From: Achromobacter xylosoxidans | Lineage (GTDB): Bacteria > Pseudomonadota > Gammaproteobacteria > Burkholderiales > Burkholderiaceae_B | DNA: 64,000 nucleotides | NCBI RefSeq assembly: GCF_002192695.1 | Contig: NZ_MTLG01000002.1 | Location: 62,001 to 126,000 of the forward strand | Reading direction: 5' to 3' | Shown here: positions 51,373 through 61,200 of the stretch, one piece after another | How the letters are laid out: each line of letters starts with the position of its first letter | Position numbering within the stretch: position 1 is the stretch's first letter | Position numbers and translations under genes: made by a program | The notes under the pieces: generated by a model | The model's database searches: none | Told to the model about the DNA's origin: nothing | The model's input: only the letters and a program-made list of their open reading frames with translations

Positions 51373-53546
51373 ACATGCTCGAACGCCTGACGCTGGGGGT
51401 CAAACGGCGCGTGCCCAGGCTGCTGCAGACCGAAGCCGCCGAATGCGGCCTGGCCTGCGTGGGCATGATCGCGGGCTATCACGGCCATGAGCAAAGCCTG
51501 GCCACCCTGCGCGGCCGCTTTCCCGTGTCGCTCAAGGGCGCGACGCTGGCCACCTTGATCCATGTCGCCAGCCAGCTGGGGCTCGCATCGCGGCCGGTCA
51601 AAGTCAGCCTGGGCGCCTTGAGCAAGCTGAAGCTGCCCTGCATCCTGCATTGGGAGTTCAATCATTTCGTGGTGCTGACCGCCATCAACGGGCGTTCGGC
51701 CACGCTGATCGATCCCGCGTCCGGCACCCGCAAATGCTCCATCGGCGAGCTGTCCGCGTCGTTCACCGGCGTCGCGCTGGAACTCTGGCCCACGCCCGAT
51801 TTCCAGGAAGCCCGGGACAACAAGCGCGTGCGGCTGCGCGAGCTGACCGGCAAGGTTTCCGGCCTGGGCGGCGCGTTCTCGCAGGTACTGCTGCTGGCGC
51901 TGGCGCTGGAAGTCCTCACCGTGGTCCAGCCATTCTTCCTGCAATGGGTGGTGGACCACGTGTTGAACACCGGCGACCGCGATCTGCTGACCACCCTGGC
52001 GCTGGCCTTCGGGCTGTTGATGATCATGAAGCAGCTGACTTCGGTGGCGCGCAGCTGGATGCTGATGGTCATGGGAACCACGCTGAACCTGCAATGGCGC
52101 ACCAACGTCTTCACGCATCTGCTGCGCCTGCCGGTGGCGTACTTCGAGAAACGGCACCTGGGCGACGTGGTGTCGCGCTTCGGCGCCATCGACGCCATAC
52201 AGCGCACCGTGACGACCTCGTTCCTGGAGGCGGTGCTGGACGGCCTGGTCATGCTGATCACGCTGGTGCTGATGTTCCTGTACAGCCCGCCCCTGGCATG
52301 GATAGCGGTGGGCGCCATGGCGTTGTATGGGCTGGCCCGCTGGTTCGGCTATGCGCCGCTGCACTACGCCACCGAAGAACACATCGTGCACGCCGCCAAG
52401 GAGCAATCGCATTTCCTGGAAACCGTGCGCGGCGTCAAGGCAATCAAGCTGTTCCAGCATCAGGACGACCGGCGTTCCCGCTGGCTGTCGCTGTTGGTCA
52501 ACGAGATCAACGCCGATCTGCGCGTGCAGAAGTGGACGCTGTTCTTCCGCACCTACAACGGCCTGCTGTTCGGCCTGTCCTCCATCGCCATACTCTGGCT
52601 GGGCGCGAGGCTGGTGCTGGAAGGCCAGTTCACCGTGGGCGCGCTGCTGGCGTTCATCGTCTACAAGACCTTGTTCGACCAGCGCGTGGCGGCGCTGCTG
52701 GACAAGCTGGTGGAGGTGAAGATGCTGCGGCTGCAAGGCGAGCGCCTGGCCGACATCGTGCGCGAAACCCCCGAACCGGCCGACGAGGCGCCGCGCATGC
52801 AGGACGGGCACGCGCGCTCGCCCGTGATCGAAGTCCGCAATCTGCGCTTCCGCTATGGACCTCAGGAACCCTATGTGCTGGACGGCGTCAGCTTCAGGAT
52901 CGAACCCGGCGAATCCATCGCGATCACCGGCCCCTCTGGCGGCGGCAAGACAACCTTGATCAACATCCTGCTGGGGATCCTGGCGCCCAGCGACGGCGAA
53001 GTGTTGATCGACGGCGTGCCGGCGCGGGGAGCCGGCGCGTCGTCCCTGCGCCGTATCGCCGGCACGGTACTGCAGGACGACGTGCTGTTCGCCGGATCCA
53101 TCGGCGAGAACATCAGCTTCTTCGATCCGCAATACGACGCCGACCGCGCGAGCCGCTGCGCAGCGATCGCCGCGATCCACGACGACATCTGCGCCATGCC
53201 CATGGGCTACAACACGCTGGTGGGAGACATGGGCACGGTGCTGTCCGGCGGCCAGAAGCAGCGCGTGCTGCTGGCGCGGGCTTTGTACAAGCAGCCCGCC
53301 ATCCTGTTCCTGGACGAAGCCACCAGCCATCTGGACCTGGAACGCGAACGGATCGTCAACACGGCAATCGCCAGGCTCGACATGACGCGCGTGATCGTGG
53401 CGCACCGGCCCGACACGATTGCAGCGGCCGGACGCGAGATCTCGCTCGTCGCCGGCAAAGTGGCCAGCGACAGCGGGCAGTTGCCTAGACCGGCTTCCCG
53501 AACACGCCGCCGCGCCGCGCCACTAGCGTCGCCTGCGTACGATTGA
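51369..53546 (+). CDS. C39 peptidase-containing ABC exporter (CvaB/bacteriocin-processing type)
   Basis: 725 residues. The N-terminal C39 peptidase has all catalytic residues: Gln20 and Cys26 in LLQTEAAECGLACVGMIAGY, His99 in WEFNHFVVLTAI, Asp115 in LIDPASG. A six-span membrane domain covers about 160-440. The ATPase has Walker A GPSGGGKTTLI, signature VLSGGQKQRVLLARAL and Walker B AILFLDEATSHLD. It should cut GG leaders and export the cores. The last 20 residues are antisense to the end of the response regulator gene (62-base tail overlap). A CvaA-type adaptor precedes it. Confidence 0.93.
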   Translation: MNMLERLTLGVKRRVPRLLQTEAAECGLACVGMIAGYHGHEQSLATLRGRFPVSLKGATLATLIHVASQLGLASRPVKVSLGALSKLKLPCILHWEFNHFVVLTAINGRSATLIDPASGTRKCSIGELSASFTGVALELWPTPDFQEARDNKRVRLRELTGKVSGLGGAFSQVLLLALALEVLTVVQPFFLQWVVDHVLNTGDRDLLTTLALAFGLLMIMKQLTSVARSWMLMVMGTTLNLQWRTNVFTHLLRLPVAYFEKRHLGDVVSRFGAIDAIQRTVTTSFLEAVLDGLVMLITLVLMFLYSPPLAWIAVGAMALYGLARWFGYAPLHYATEEHIVHAAKEQSHFLETVRGVKAIKLFQHQDDRRSRWLSLLVNEINADLRVQKWTLFFRTYNGLLFGLSSIAILWLGARLVLEGQFTVGALLAFIVYKTLFDQRVAALLDKLVEVKMLRLQGERLADIVRETPEPADEAPRMQDGHARSPVIEVRNLRFRYGPQEPYVLDGVSFRIEPGESIAITGPSGGGKTTLINILLGILAPSDGEVLIDGVPARGAGASSLRRIAGTVLQDDVLFAGSIGENISFFDPQYDADRASRCAAIAAIHDDICAMPMGYNTLVGDMGTVLSGGQKQRVLLARALYKQPAILFLDEATSHLDLERERIVNTAIARLDMTRVIVAHRPDTIAAAGREISLVAGKVASDSGQLPRPASRTRRRAAPLASPAYD

Positions 53547-54120
53547 GCACGCCCAGGGTGCCCAGGATGGCGGACACATGTGTCTTGACGGTCTTCTCGG
53601 TCATGTTCAGCCGTTCCGAGATTTCCTTGTTGCGCAGCCCGTCGCACATCAGGCTCAGCACTTCGCTCTGGCGTGGCGTCAACGCACGCAGCAAGGCCGC
53701 CTCGTCCTGTCCGCCTGCGGACAGGGACAAGGACGCGCTGCGCTGCGGCGGCGGCGCCCCGCTGACCGCTTCCAGCGCGGCGGCCAGCTCCTGGCAGCTG
53801 GCGGACTTGTTCAGGAAGCCCTGCGCGCCGGCCTCGAGCGCGCGGCGCCTGTCCTCGGGGTCCTGCGAGGCCGACAGCACCAGGACGCGCAGCTGTCCGC
53901 GGCGCTGACGCAAGCGCTTGAGCAGGTCGGCGCCGGCCATGTCCGGCAAATAGAAATCCATGATCACATGCTGGATCGCCGCATGCAGCTCCAACACCTC
54001 CAGCGCCTCCTGGCCACCGGCTGCGGGGTGGATCGTCAGGCCAGGGACGGTCTGGCCCAGCGCCATGACCAGCGCTTCGCGAAACATGGCGTGGTCGTCA
54101 ACCAATAACACTGCCGTCAT
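53485..54120 (-). CDS. LuxR/NarL-family response regulator
   Basis: 211 residues. The receiver domain has the acidic pair DDH (residues 8-10), the phosphoacceptor Asp55 in HVIMDFYLPDMAGADLL and the Lys in GFLNKSASC. The C-terminal helix-turn-helix is LTPRQSEVLSLMCDGLRNKE, ISERLNMTEKTVKTHVSAIL. The start overlaps the kinase stop (ATGA). It lies tail to tail with the peptide exporter and is the natural candidate to bind the shared box upstream of both peptide genes. Confidence 0.92.
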   Translation of the reverse strand: MTAVLLVDDHAMFREALVMALGQTVPGLTIHPAAGGQEALEVLELHAAIQHVIMDFYLPDMAGADLLKRLRQRRGQLRVLVLSASQDPEDRRRALEAGAQGFLNKSASCQELAAALEAVSGAPPPQRSASLSLSAGGQDEAALLRALTPRQSEVLSLMCDGLRNKEISERLNMTEKTVKTHVSAILGTLGVLNRTQATLVARRGGVFGKPV

Positions 54121-55946
54121 TCGGCATCTCCAGCAAGGGACGCTGCCGCTTTGGCGTGCAGCAGGTTGGTCACGCGTTCGCGCAGGGCCTGGACCTGCAC
54201 CGGCTTGTGCAAGAGCGGAACGCCGCGGGCCGCGGCCTCGGTCAGCCGCGCCGGGTCAGTGTCGCCACTGACCAGCAAGGCAGGCAGATCGGGATCGTTG
54301 TATTCCTCGCGCAGCCTTTCGATCACGTGGATGCCGGTCTCGTGTTCGCGCAGCCGGTAATCCGTGACGATCAGGGCAGGCGTTTCCGCCAGCGGCAGCA
54401 CGCGCTCGAGCAGCGCATTGCCGCTGGTCGCGGCGATGACGCGGCAGCCCCAACTTTCGAACAGCATGGACAGGCCCGCCAGGTTCTGCGCATCGTCATC
54501 CACCAGCAGCGCCAGCTTGCCGCGCAGGCTGTCTTCGGTTGCGGGCCCCTGGGGCAGCCTCACGCCGGCATCGCCGACGGACAGACCAGCCGCGGCGGGA
54601 TCCGAAGCCGGCACCGAGACCGTGAAAACCGTGCTGCGGCCTTCTTCCGAGCGCAGCGCCAGTTCGTGGCCCAGCAGCCTGGCGGTGCGGCGCACGATGG
54701 CCAGGCCCAGACCCAGGCCCTTGCTGCGGTCGCGCTCAGGATTGGCCAGTTGATGGAACTCCCAGAAGACCCGCTCCTGCTCGGCCTTCGGAATCCCGGA
54801 GCCGTTGTCCCAGACCTCGATGCGCAAGCGATTCCCGGCCCGGCGGCACCCCACCAGGACGCGGCCGCCTGCGGAGTGCACGATGGCGTTGCTGATCAGA
54901 TTGCGCAGCATGCGTTCCAGCAGCACGGGATCCGAGCGCACGCTGGCCGCGCACGGACGCACGCACAACCGTATGCCTTTCTCGCCGGCCTGCGGCGCAT
55001 ACTCGGCATTCAGCTGGTCCAGCAGCGGCTGCATCCTGAACGTCTCGAAGCGAGGCTCGATGACGCCCGCGTCCAGCCGCGAAAGATTCAGCAAGGCGTC
55101 GAACAGATGGCCCATCGCGGACAGCGCGCTGGTGATGTTGTCGACCAGATAACGGCCGTGCCGCGACAAGGGCTCGTTGGCCAGCAGGCCCAGGAACAGG
55201 TTCACCGCGTGCACGGGCTGGCGCAGGTCGTGGCTGGCCGCCGCCAGAAAACGGGACTTCTCCAGGTCGCTGCGTTCGGCGGCTATCTTCTCCTGGCGCA
55301 CCTGTTCCAGCAGCGCCAGGTTCTCATACCCCAGCCGCAGCGCATCGAGGTGGGTGCGGTTCATGCGATGGATGAAGGCCAGGGTCGCGATCAGGTAGGC
55401 CAGGCCGCCCGTCACCAGCGCCAGATGGATGGCGGAAGGCTGCGCCGCGAGCGCGATGAACATCGGCGCGAAAGCCGGCACCTCGAACGCGTACATCACC
55501 GGCAGCATCATGTAGTTCGAATAGATGGCGCCCGTGCCCAGTCCGAACAGGATGACGATGAAGAACAGCTGGTACTCCAGCGGAACAAAAAACGTCCAAT
55601 AGGCCAGAGGCAATCCCCACAGGGTGCCGGAACAAAGATTGCCGGCCAGCATGCGGCGCACCCAACGCTGCGCCGCCGACGGATCCGCGCGACGGCGGTC
55701 GTACGCCACCACCGAGACCCAGCGCAGCACACCCACCATCAGCGTGGCGCCCAGCCACAGCAGGATCTCGTGCAGGGGCAGCACGCCGACCAAGGCGAAC
55801 GCGGAGAAACAGGCGCTGATCAGCGACCCGGCCAGGGCGAACGGAAAGCTTCGGCGCAATGCGTCGACCTGCACCTGATGGATGCGGGCCGCATAGGACG
55901 AACTTGGCGGCGTGGAGGCGGAAGTCTGGCCGATGGCGGGCTGCAA
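54117..55946 (-). CDS. Multi-span hybrid sensor histidine kinase
   Basis: 609 residues. About six membrane segments lie between residues 35 and 192. The dimerisation motif with His239 (RFLAAASHDLRQPVHAVNLF) is followed by the ATPase (VWDNGSGIPKAEQERVFWEF, GLGLGLAIVRRTARLLG). A C-terminal receiver runs from about 490 (LALLVDDDAQNLAGLSMLFE, IVTDYRLREHETGIHVIERL). No HPt domain is seen. A many-span input module with almost no periplasmic loop resembles peptide- or membrane-sensing kinases. The start (TTG at 55946) is uncertain; a GTG about 24 codons inside is also possible. Confidence 0.88.
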   Translation of the reverse strand: MQPAIGQTSASTPPSSSYAARIHQVQVDALRRSFPFALAGSLISACFSAFALVGVLPLHEILLWLGATLMVGVLRWVSVVAYDRRRADPSAAQRWVRRMLAGNLCSGTLWGLPLAYWTFFVPLEYQLFFIVILFGLGTGAIYSNYMMLPVMYAFEVPAFAPMFIALAAQPSAIHLALVTGGLAYLIATLAFIHRMNRTHLDALRLGYENLALLEQVRQEKIAAERSDLEKSRFLAAASHDLRQPVHAVNLFLGLLANEPLSRHGRYLVDNITSALSAMGHLFDALLNLSRLDAGVIEPRFETFRMQPLLDQLNAEYAPQAGEKGIRLCVRPCAASVRSDPVLLERMLRNLISNAIVHSAGGRVLVGCRRAGNRLRIEVWDNGSGIPKAEQERVFWEFHQLANPERDRSKGLGLGLAIVRRTARLLGHELALRSEEGRSTVFTVSVPASDPAAAGLSVGDAGVRLPQGPATEDSLRGKLALLVDDDAQNLAGLSMLFESWGCRVIAATSGNALLERVLPLAETPALIVTDYRLREHETGIHVIERLREEYNDPDLPALLVSGDTDPARLTEAAARGVPLLHKPVQVQALRERVTNLLHAKAAASLAGDAE

Positions 55947-56221
55947 TGGAGTGGGATCTACGTGCGAGGAACCTGCCGCTTGGGCAGGCGCGGATCGAAA
56001 CGTGTGCGGATTTTAAGTCTTATTGGGTGGTTTCGACAGACGCTGCGCAACTTTCCGGCGGCCTTGACCTTCCCACCGTGGAAAACCCCAGGATTTCCGC
56101 CGTGGCCCAGGCGGACCGGCTCCATGCCCACGCGCCTGCGGCCAGCACCGTGCCCGCGGCGTTCTGACGCGTCGGGCTCGAGCCGACGGCCTATTTGCAA
56201 CGACTTGGTGAAAGGATCCCG
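55947..56221. other. Divergent spacer, 275 bases
   Basis: No gene is supported. An AT-rich stretch near 56008-56030 may hold the kinase promoter. A weak, gapped resemblance to the shared activator box is noted there but not relied on. Confidence 0.5.
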
Positions 56222-56725
56222 ATGAAACTGCCCGCATCCAGGCAAGAGCTCCTGCGCAACATCTGCGACCGCCACAGACAGTTCCGCATAGAAGCGGCCA
56301 CCATACGCGCAAGCCTTTACCGCAAGACGGCGGAGGTGGGGCACGCCCGGCGCCTGCACACCGATGCCGCAACGGTGCTGATCGACGTGATGCTTTGGAA
56401 CACGATGATTCTGCAGCTCGCCGCAGCCGGGACGAGGGGGGCCGGCGCCCCCTACTACAGCCGCGAGGCCGTACTGGACAGGGTCGGCCGCCTGGCTCGC
56501 CCGTTCAGGCGCGATTTCACCGCCTGCACGCTTCACAACCTGCACGAACTAACCAGACTCGGCCAGGAGCGCGTGGTCGGTTGCGTAGCCCGTCATTCGG
56601 ACGCCGCTCTCTTCGCCCCCTCGGGCGAGAGAGCCGAAACCCTCGGCGGTCAGCTCCAGATCTTCACGGGCATGGCCTACGCCAACGCCTTGTCGAAGCT
56701 GCGCGCCTGGAAGCAGGCGGTATAG
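56222..56725 (+). CDS. Protein of unknown function (167 aa)
   Basis: 167 residues from ATG 56222, with AAAGGA five bases upstream. It is mostly alpha-helical and basic, starting KLPASRQELLRNICDRHRQF. There are two cysteines (in NICDRH and FTACTLHN) and a third in VVGCVARH. No signal peptide or membrane span is seen. I do not recognise it. It diverges from the hybrid kinase and could belong to the peptide system, for instance as an immunity or accessory factor, but that is only positional. Confidence 0.65.
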   Translation: MKLPASRQELLRNICDRHRQFRIEAATIRASLYRKTAEVGHARRLHTDAATVLIDVMLWNTMILQLAAAGTRGAGAPYYSREAVLDRVGRLARPFRRDFTACTLHNLHELTRLGQERVVGCVARHSDAALFAPSGERAETLGGQLQIFTGMAYANALSKLRAWKQAV

Positions 56726-56742
56726 CCTGCATCACGGCAAGG

Positions 56743-56772
56743 CCCCGGGGGCCTGGCAACGTTCCCCCGGGG
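56743..56772. terminator. Hairpin between the unknown gene and the efflux operon
   Basis: CCCCGGGGG (56743-56751) pairs with CCCCCGGGG (56764-56772) around a twelve-base loop, between convergent stops. There is no T run. Confidence 0.5.
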
Positions 56773-56792
56773 TTCACGCAATTGGCGGGTTC

Positions 56793-58265
56793 CTATGCTC
56801 CGGCAGGCGCCGGCACCGTCTGCTCGGACCACCCGCCTCCCAACGCCTTGTACAGGTCGATCAGGTTGTTCAAGCGCGTGAGGCGGGTACGCACCAGGAT
56901 CTGCTGCGCGCCGTATAGCGAGCGATAGGCCTCGAGCAAGGTGAGATAGTCATCCATGCCTTCCTGAAAGCGCAGCTCCGCCAGCTCGTACGCGCTGCGG
57001 CTGGCGGCCACGGCCAACTGCTCTGAACGGATCTGGTCGTCGAGCGTGCGCTTGCCCGCCAATCCATCGGCCACCTCGCGGAATGCCACCTGAATGGCCT
57101 GCTCGTAGTTGGCGATCTCCAGGCGCTTCTTTACGTGCGCCACGTCCAGATTGGCCAGCAAGGCGCCTCCCCGGAAGATGGGCAGCGTGATCTGCGGCAG
57201 GAATGCCCAGGCCCGCGATCCGGAATCGAACAAGCCATCCAGGGAGGCGCTGGCGGTTCCCGCCGAGCCCGTCAGGCTGATCGCCGGCAGAAAAGCCGCG
57301 CGCGCCGCGCCGATATTGGCATTCGCTCCACGCAGCATCTGCTCTGCCGCGCGTATGTCAGGCCGGCGGACCAGCAGATCGGAGGGCAGTCCGGCCGGCA
57401 GATCCGGCGGAACAATACCGTCCGGCAGCGTCGTCGCGGCATCCAGCTGGCTGGACAGCACGGGCGTCAGCGGCTGCCCCAGCAGCAGCACCAGCGCGTT
57501 GCGGTCCCTGGAAACTTGGCGGGTGTAGGCGGAACGGTTGGCCTCTGCGTTGCGCAACGTAATCTCGGCCAGGCGCAGGTCGAGCTGCGTCGAGTGGCCG
57601 GCCGCGGCCAGGTCAGCCGTCAGATCGTACGAGCGCTGCTGCGTGGCCAGGGTATCTTCCGTCAGCCGCAACAGCTCCTGGTCCGCGCGCAGCGTCAGGT
57701 AGGCATTGGCCACTTCGGCCACCAGGCTCAGCTGGGTCGCGATCCGGTTCTCCTCGAGCGCCAGATACGAGGCCAAGGCCTGGTCGCTGAGGCTGCGGAT
57801 GCGGCCCCAGAGATCCAGCTCCCAGGCGGTCGTCACGCCGGCCACGTCATAGCGTTTTGCGACCTGGCCGTCCCGCGCGGCTCCGAGGTCGCCCGGAATG
57901 CGCTCGGATGCGCCGCCGGCCGCGACGCTCAGGTTCGGCAGCAGTGCCGCGCGCTGGATCCGGTAGAGCGCCTGGGCCGCTTCGACGTTGAGCGCGGCGC
58001 GGCGCATATCCCGGTTGTTGAGCAGCGAGATTTCTATCAATTGCTGCAACAGCGGATCACGGAAGAAGTCGCGCCATCCTATGTCGGCCGCGGCCATCGC
58101 ATCGGGACCTTGCCGCACGTCCTGGGCATCCGAGGAATAGGCTGTGTCGATGGGCGCAGCAGGACGTTCGTACTTCGGTGCCAGGGAACAGCCGGTCAAC
58201 GCGACCGCCAGCGTCAGCGGCGCGAGCATCGAGCCGAGCCGGGAGCGGATGTAAAAGTGCTTCAT
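56793..58265 (-). CDS. Outer-membrane efflux lipoprotein (OprM/OprN family)
   Basis: 490 residues. The lipobox is Leu-Thr-Gly-Cys26 in LAVALTGCSLAP. Two TolC-type repeats carry the family sequences NRDMRRAALNVEAAQALYRI and LLVRRPDIRAAEQMLRGANA. The ATG at 58265 has AGGAGGA eight bases upstream. It is the outer channel of the RND pump encoded upstream on the same strand and lies 20 bases after the pump gene. Confidence 0.92.
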   Translation of the reverse strand: MKHFYIRSRLGSMLAPLTLAVALTGCSLAPKYERPAAPIDTAYSSDAQDVRQGPDAMAAADIGWRDFFRDPLLQQLIEISLLNNRDMRRAALNVEAAQALYRIQRAALLPNLSVAAGGASERIPGDLGAARDGQVAKRYDVAGVTTAWELDLWGRIRSLSDQALASYLALEENRIATQLSLVAEVANAYLTLRADQELLRLTEDTLATQQRSYDLTADLAAAGHSTQLDLRLAEITLRNAEANRSAYTRQVSRDRNALVLLLGQPLTPVLSSQLDAATTLPDGIVPPDLPAGLPSDLLVRRPDIRAAEQMLRGANANIGAARAAFLPAISLTGSAGTASASLDGLFDSGSRAWAFLPQITLPIFRGGALLANLDVAHVKKRLEIANYEQAIQVAFREVADGLAGKRTLDDQIRSEQLAVAASRSAYELAELRFQEGMDDYLTLLEAYRSLYGAQQILVRTRLTRLNNLIDLYKALGGGWSEQTVPAPAGA

Positions 58266-58285
58266 GTGGATATTCCTCCTGGCCA

Positions 58286-61200
58286 TCATGCGTGCTGCCT
58301 GCCTGAACGGCCTGAGACCCGCCGGGCTTCCCGGCGCAGCGCCAGCTTGCGCACCACGACGTAGAACACCGGCGTGAGCAGCAAGCCGAACAGGGTCACT
58401 CCCACCATCCCCGCGAACACGGCGATACCCATGGCATGGCGCATCTCCGCGCCAGCGCCCGTGGCAAGCACCAGCGGCACCACGCCGGCGATGAAGGCGA
58501 ACGAAGTCATCAGGATGGGACGCAGGCGCAACCGGGCCGCCTCCAGGACCGCCGTCAGCGGATCGGCCCCTTCGTCTTCCTTGCTGCGGGCAAATTCCAC
58601 GATCAGGATGGCATTCTTTGCCGCCAGGCCGACCAGCACCACGAAGCCGATCTGCGTGAAGATGTTGTTGTCCCCGCCGGACAGCCAGACGCCGCCTATC
58701 GCCGAGAGCAAGGCCATGGGCGCGATGAGCAGCACGGCAAACGGCAGCGACCAGCTGTTGTACTGGGCAGCAAGAATGAGGAAAGCCAGCAGCACCGCCA
58801 GGGGGAAGATGTACAGCGCCGAATTGCCGGCCTGCTTCTCCTGGTAGACGAGGTCCGTCCACGCATGGGTCATGCCTTCGGGCAGCGTCTCACGCACGAT
58901 GCGCTCTATCGCATCGGTCGCCTGCCCCGAGGAATATCCCGGCGCGGGACCGCCGCTGATGTCCGCCGATGGAAAACCGTTGTAGCGAATGACCCTGTCC
59001 GGGCCCGACCCGCGTGTCAGCGTCACAAACGCGCTCAGGGGAATCATCTCGCCGCTGCCGTTGCGCACCTTGAGCATCCCGATGTCGCCGGCCTGCATGC
59101 GGAACGGCGCGTCGGCCTGCGCCATGACCCGGTAGGTGCGTCCGAAACGGTTGAAGTCATTGACATAGAGCGATCCCAGATTGATTTGCAGGGTCTCGAA
59201 CACGTCCGTCAACGACACCCCCAGCGACTTAGCCTTCACGCGATCGATGTCCACCTGCAACTGCGGCGCATTGGTCTGGAAACTGGCCAGCATGTTGGCC
59301 AGTTCGGGCGCCTGCATGGCCTTCGCCATGATCTGCCCCTGCGCCTGCGCCAGCGCCTCGAACCCCAATCCTGCGCGGTCTTCGATCTGCAGCTTGAAGC
59401 CGCCCATGGCCCCCAGGCCCGGCACGGGAGGCGGCGGGAAGATGCCGACGAACCCGTCCGGAATCTGGCTGAACTTGCCCATCAGCTTTCCGGCGATGGC
59501 GTTGGCGGAAAGCGAAGGATCCTGGCGTTCGTCGAAGGGTTTGAGCATGGCGAACATCAGCGCGGAGTTCGGCACGTTCACCGGACCGTTGACCGAAAGC
59601 CCGGGGAAGGCAACCACGCTTTCCACGCCGGGTTCGGCCAGCGCGATCTCGGACATCTGCTTCACAACCGCTTCTGTGCGGTCGAGCGAGGCGCCGCTGG
59701 GCAACTGGGCGATGCCCACCAGGAAGTACTTGTCCTGGGCCGGCACGAAGCCGTTCGGCACCTGGTGAAAGCCCAGCCAGGTCAGGCCGACGAAGCCGGC
59801 GTACAGCAGCAGCACGATGGCGCTGCCGCGCACCGCCCGGCGCACCGTTCCGACGTAGGCATTCGAGGCGCCGTCGAAGAAGACATTGAAGCGCCGGAAA
59901 AACCCGCCCAAAGTCTTGCCCATGAGACGCGTGAGCCAGTCGGCCTTGGCCGTATCCTGATGCGGTTTCAGCAGGATGGCCGCAAGCGCCGGCGACAGCG
60001 TGAGGGAATTGATGGCGGAGAGTATGGTCGAAATGGCGATGGTCAGCGCGAACTGGCGATAGAACTCGCCTTGCAGCCCGGACAGGAAAGCCGAGGGAAT
60101 GAAGACTGCCGCCAGCACCGAGGTGATCGCAATGATTGGCCCGGTCACCTCATCCATGGCCTTGATCGCGGCCTGCCGGGGGGATTCACCCAGGGCCATG
60201 TGCCGCTCGACGTTTTCAACCACCACGATGGCGTCGTCCACCACGATGCCGATCGACAGCACCAGGCCGAACAGTGACAAGGTGTTGAGCGAAAAGCCGA
60301 ACATGTGCATCAGCGCGAAGGTTCCCACCAACGACACGGGCACGGCCACCAGGGGAATGATGGACGCTCGCCAGGTCTGCAGGAACAGCACCACCACGAT
60401 GACGACCAGGAGGATGGCCTCCAGCAGCGTGACCGCCACCGATTGCAACGAGGCGCGCACGAAGACCGTGGGGTCATAGGCGATCCGGTACTCCACATCC
60501 TGCGGGAAGCCCTGCTGCAACTCCTGCATCCTGGCTCGGACCGCGTTGGAGACGTCGATGGCGTTGGCGCCGGGACTCTGGATAATCTGCAGGGCAGGCG
60601 CCGATTCGCCATTGATCAGGCTGCGCAAGGTGTAGGCGTCCGCCCCCAACGACACGCGCGCGACGTCGCGCAGCCGGGTGATCTGGCCATCGGCGCCCGT
60701 CTTCACGACGATCTCGCCGAACTGTTCCGCGCTTGTCAGGCGCCCCAGCGTGTTGACCGTCACCTGGTAGGCCGCCGAGGTATCCGGCTGCTGGCCCACC
60801 GACCCCGCGGCGACCTGCACGTTCTGCTCCCGCAGGGCGGCGACCACGTCGCTGGCGGTCAGACCGCGCGCGGCCACGCTGGCGGGATCCAGCCAGACGC
60901 GCATGGAATACTCCCCGGCGCCCCAGACCAGGACGTCGCCCACGCCGGGCAGGCGCGCGAGTTCGTCGCGTACCTGCCGGATGGCGAAGTTCGACAAGTA
61001 GAGCGAGTCGTAGCGCTTTTCCGGCGAAGCGAGGTGCACCACCATCAACACGTCGGGCGAGGTTTTCTGCGTCACCACCCCGATGCGCTGCACTTCCTGC
61101 GGCAAGCGCGGCAAGGCGCGCGAGACCCGGTTCTGCACCTGGATCTGCGCCATGTCCGGGTCCGTGCCCTGCTTGAACGCGATGGTGAGCACCATCTGGC

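Noticed and set aside
56005..56035. Gapped resemblance to CCTACGACYAAAGACCGAT upstream of the hybrid kinase
   Set aside because: It needs a deletion and several mismatches, so it is not distinguishable from chance.
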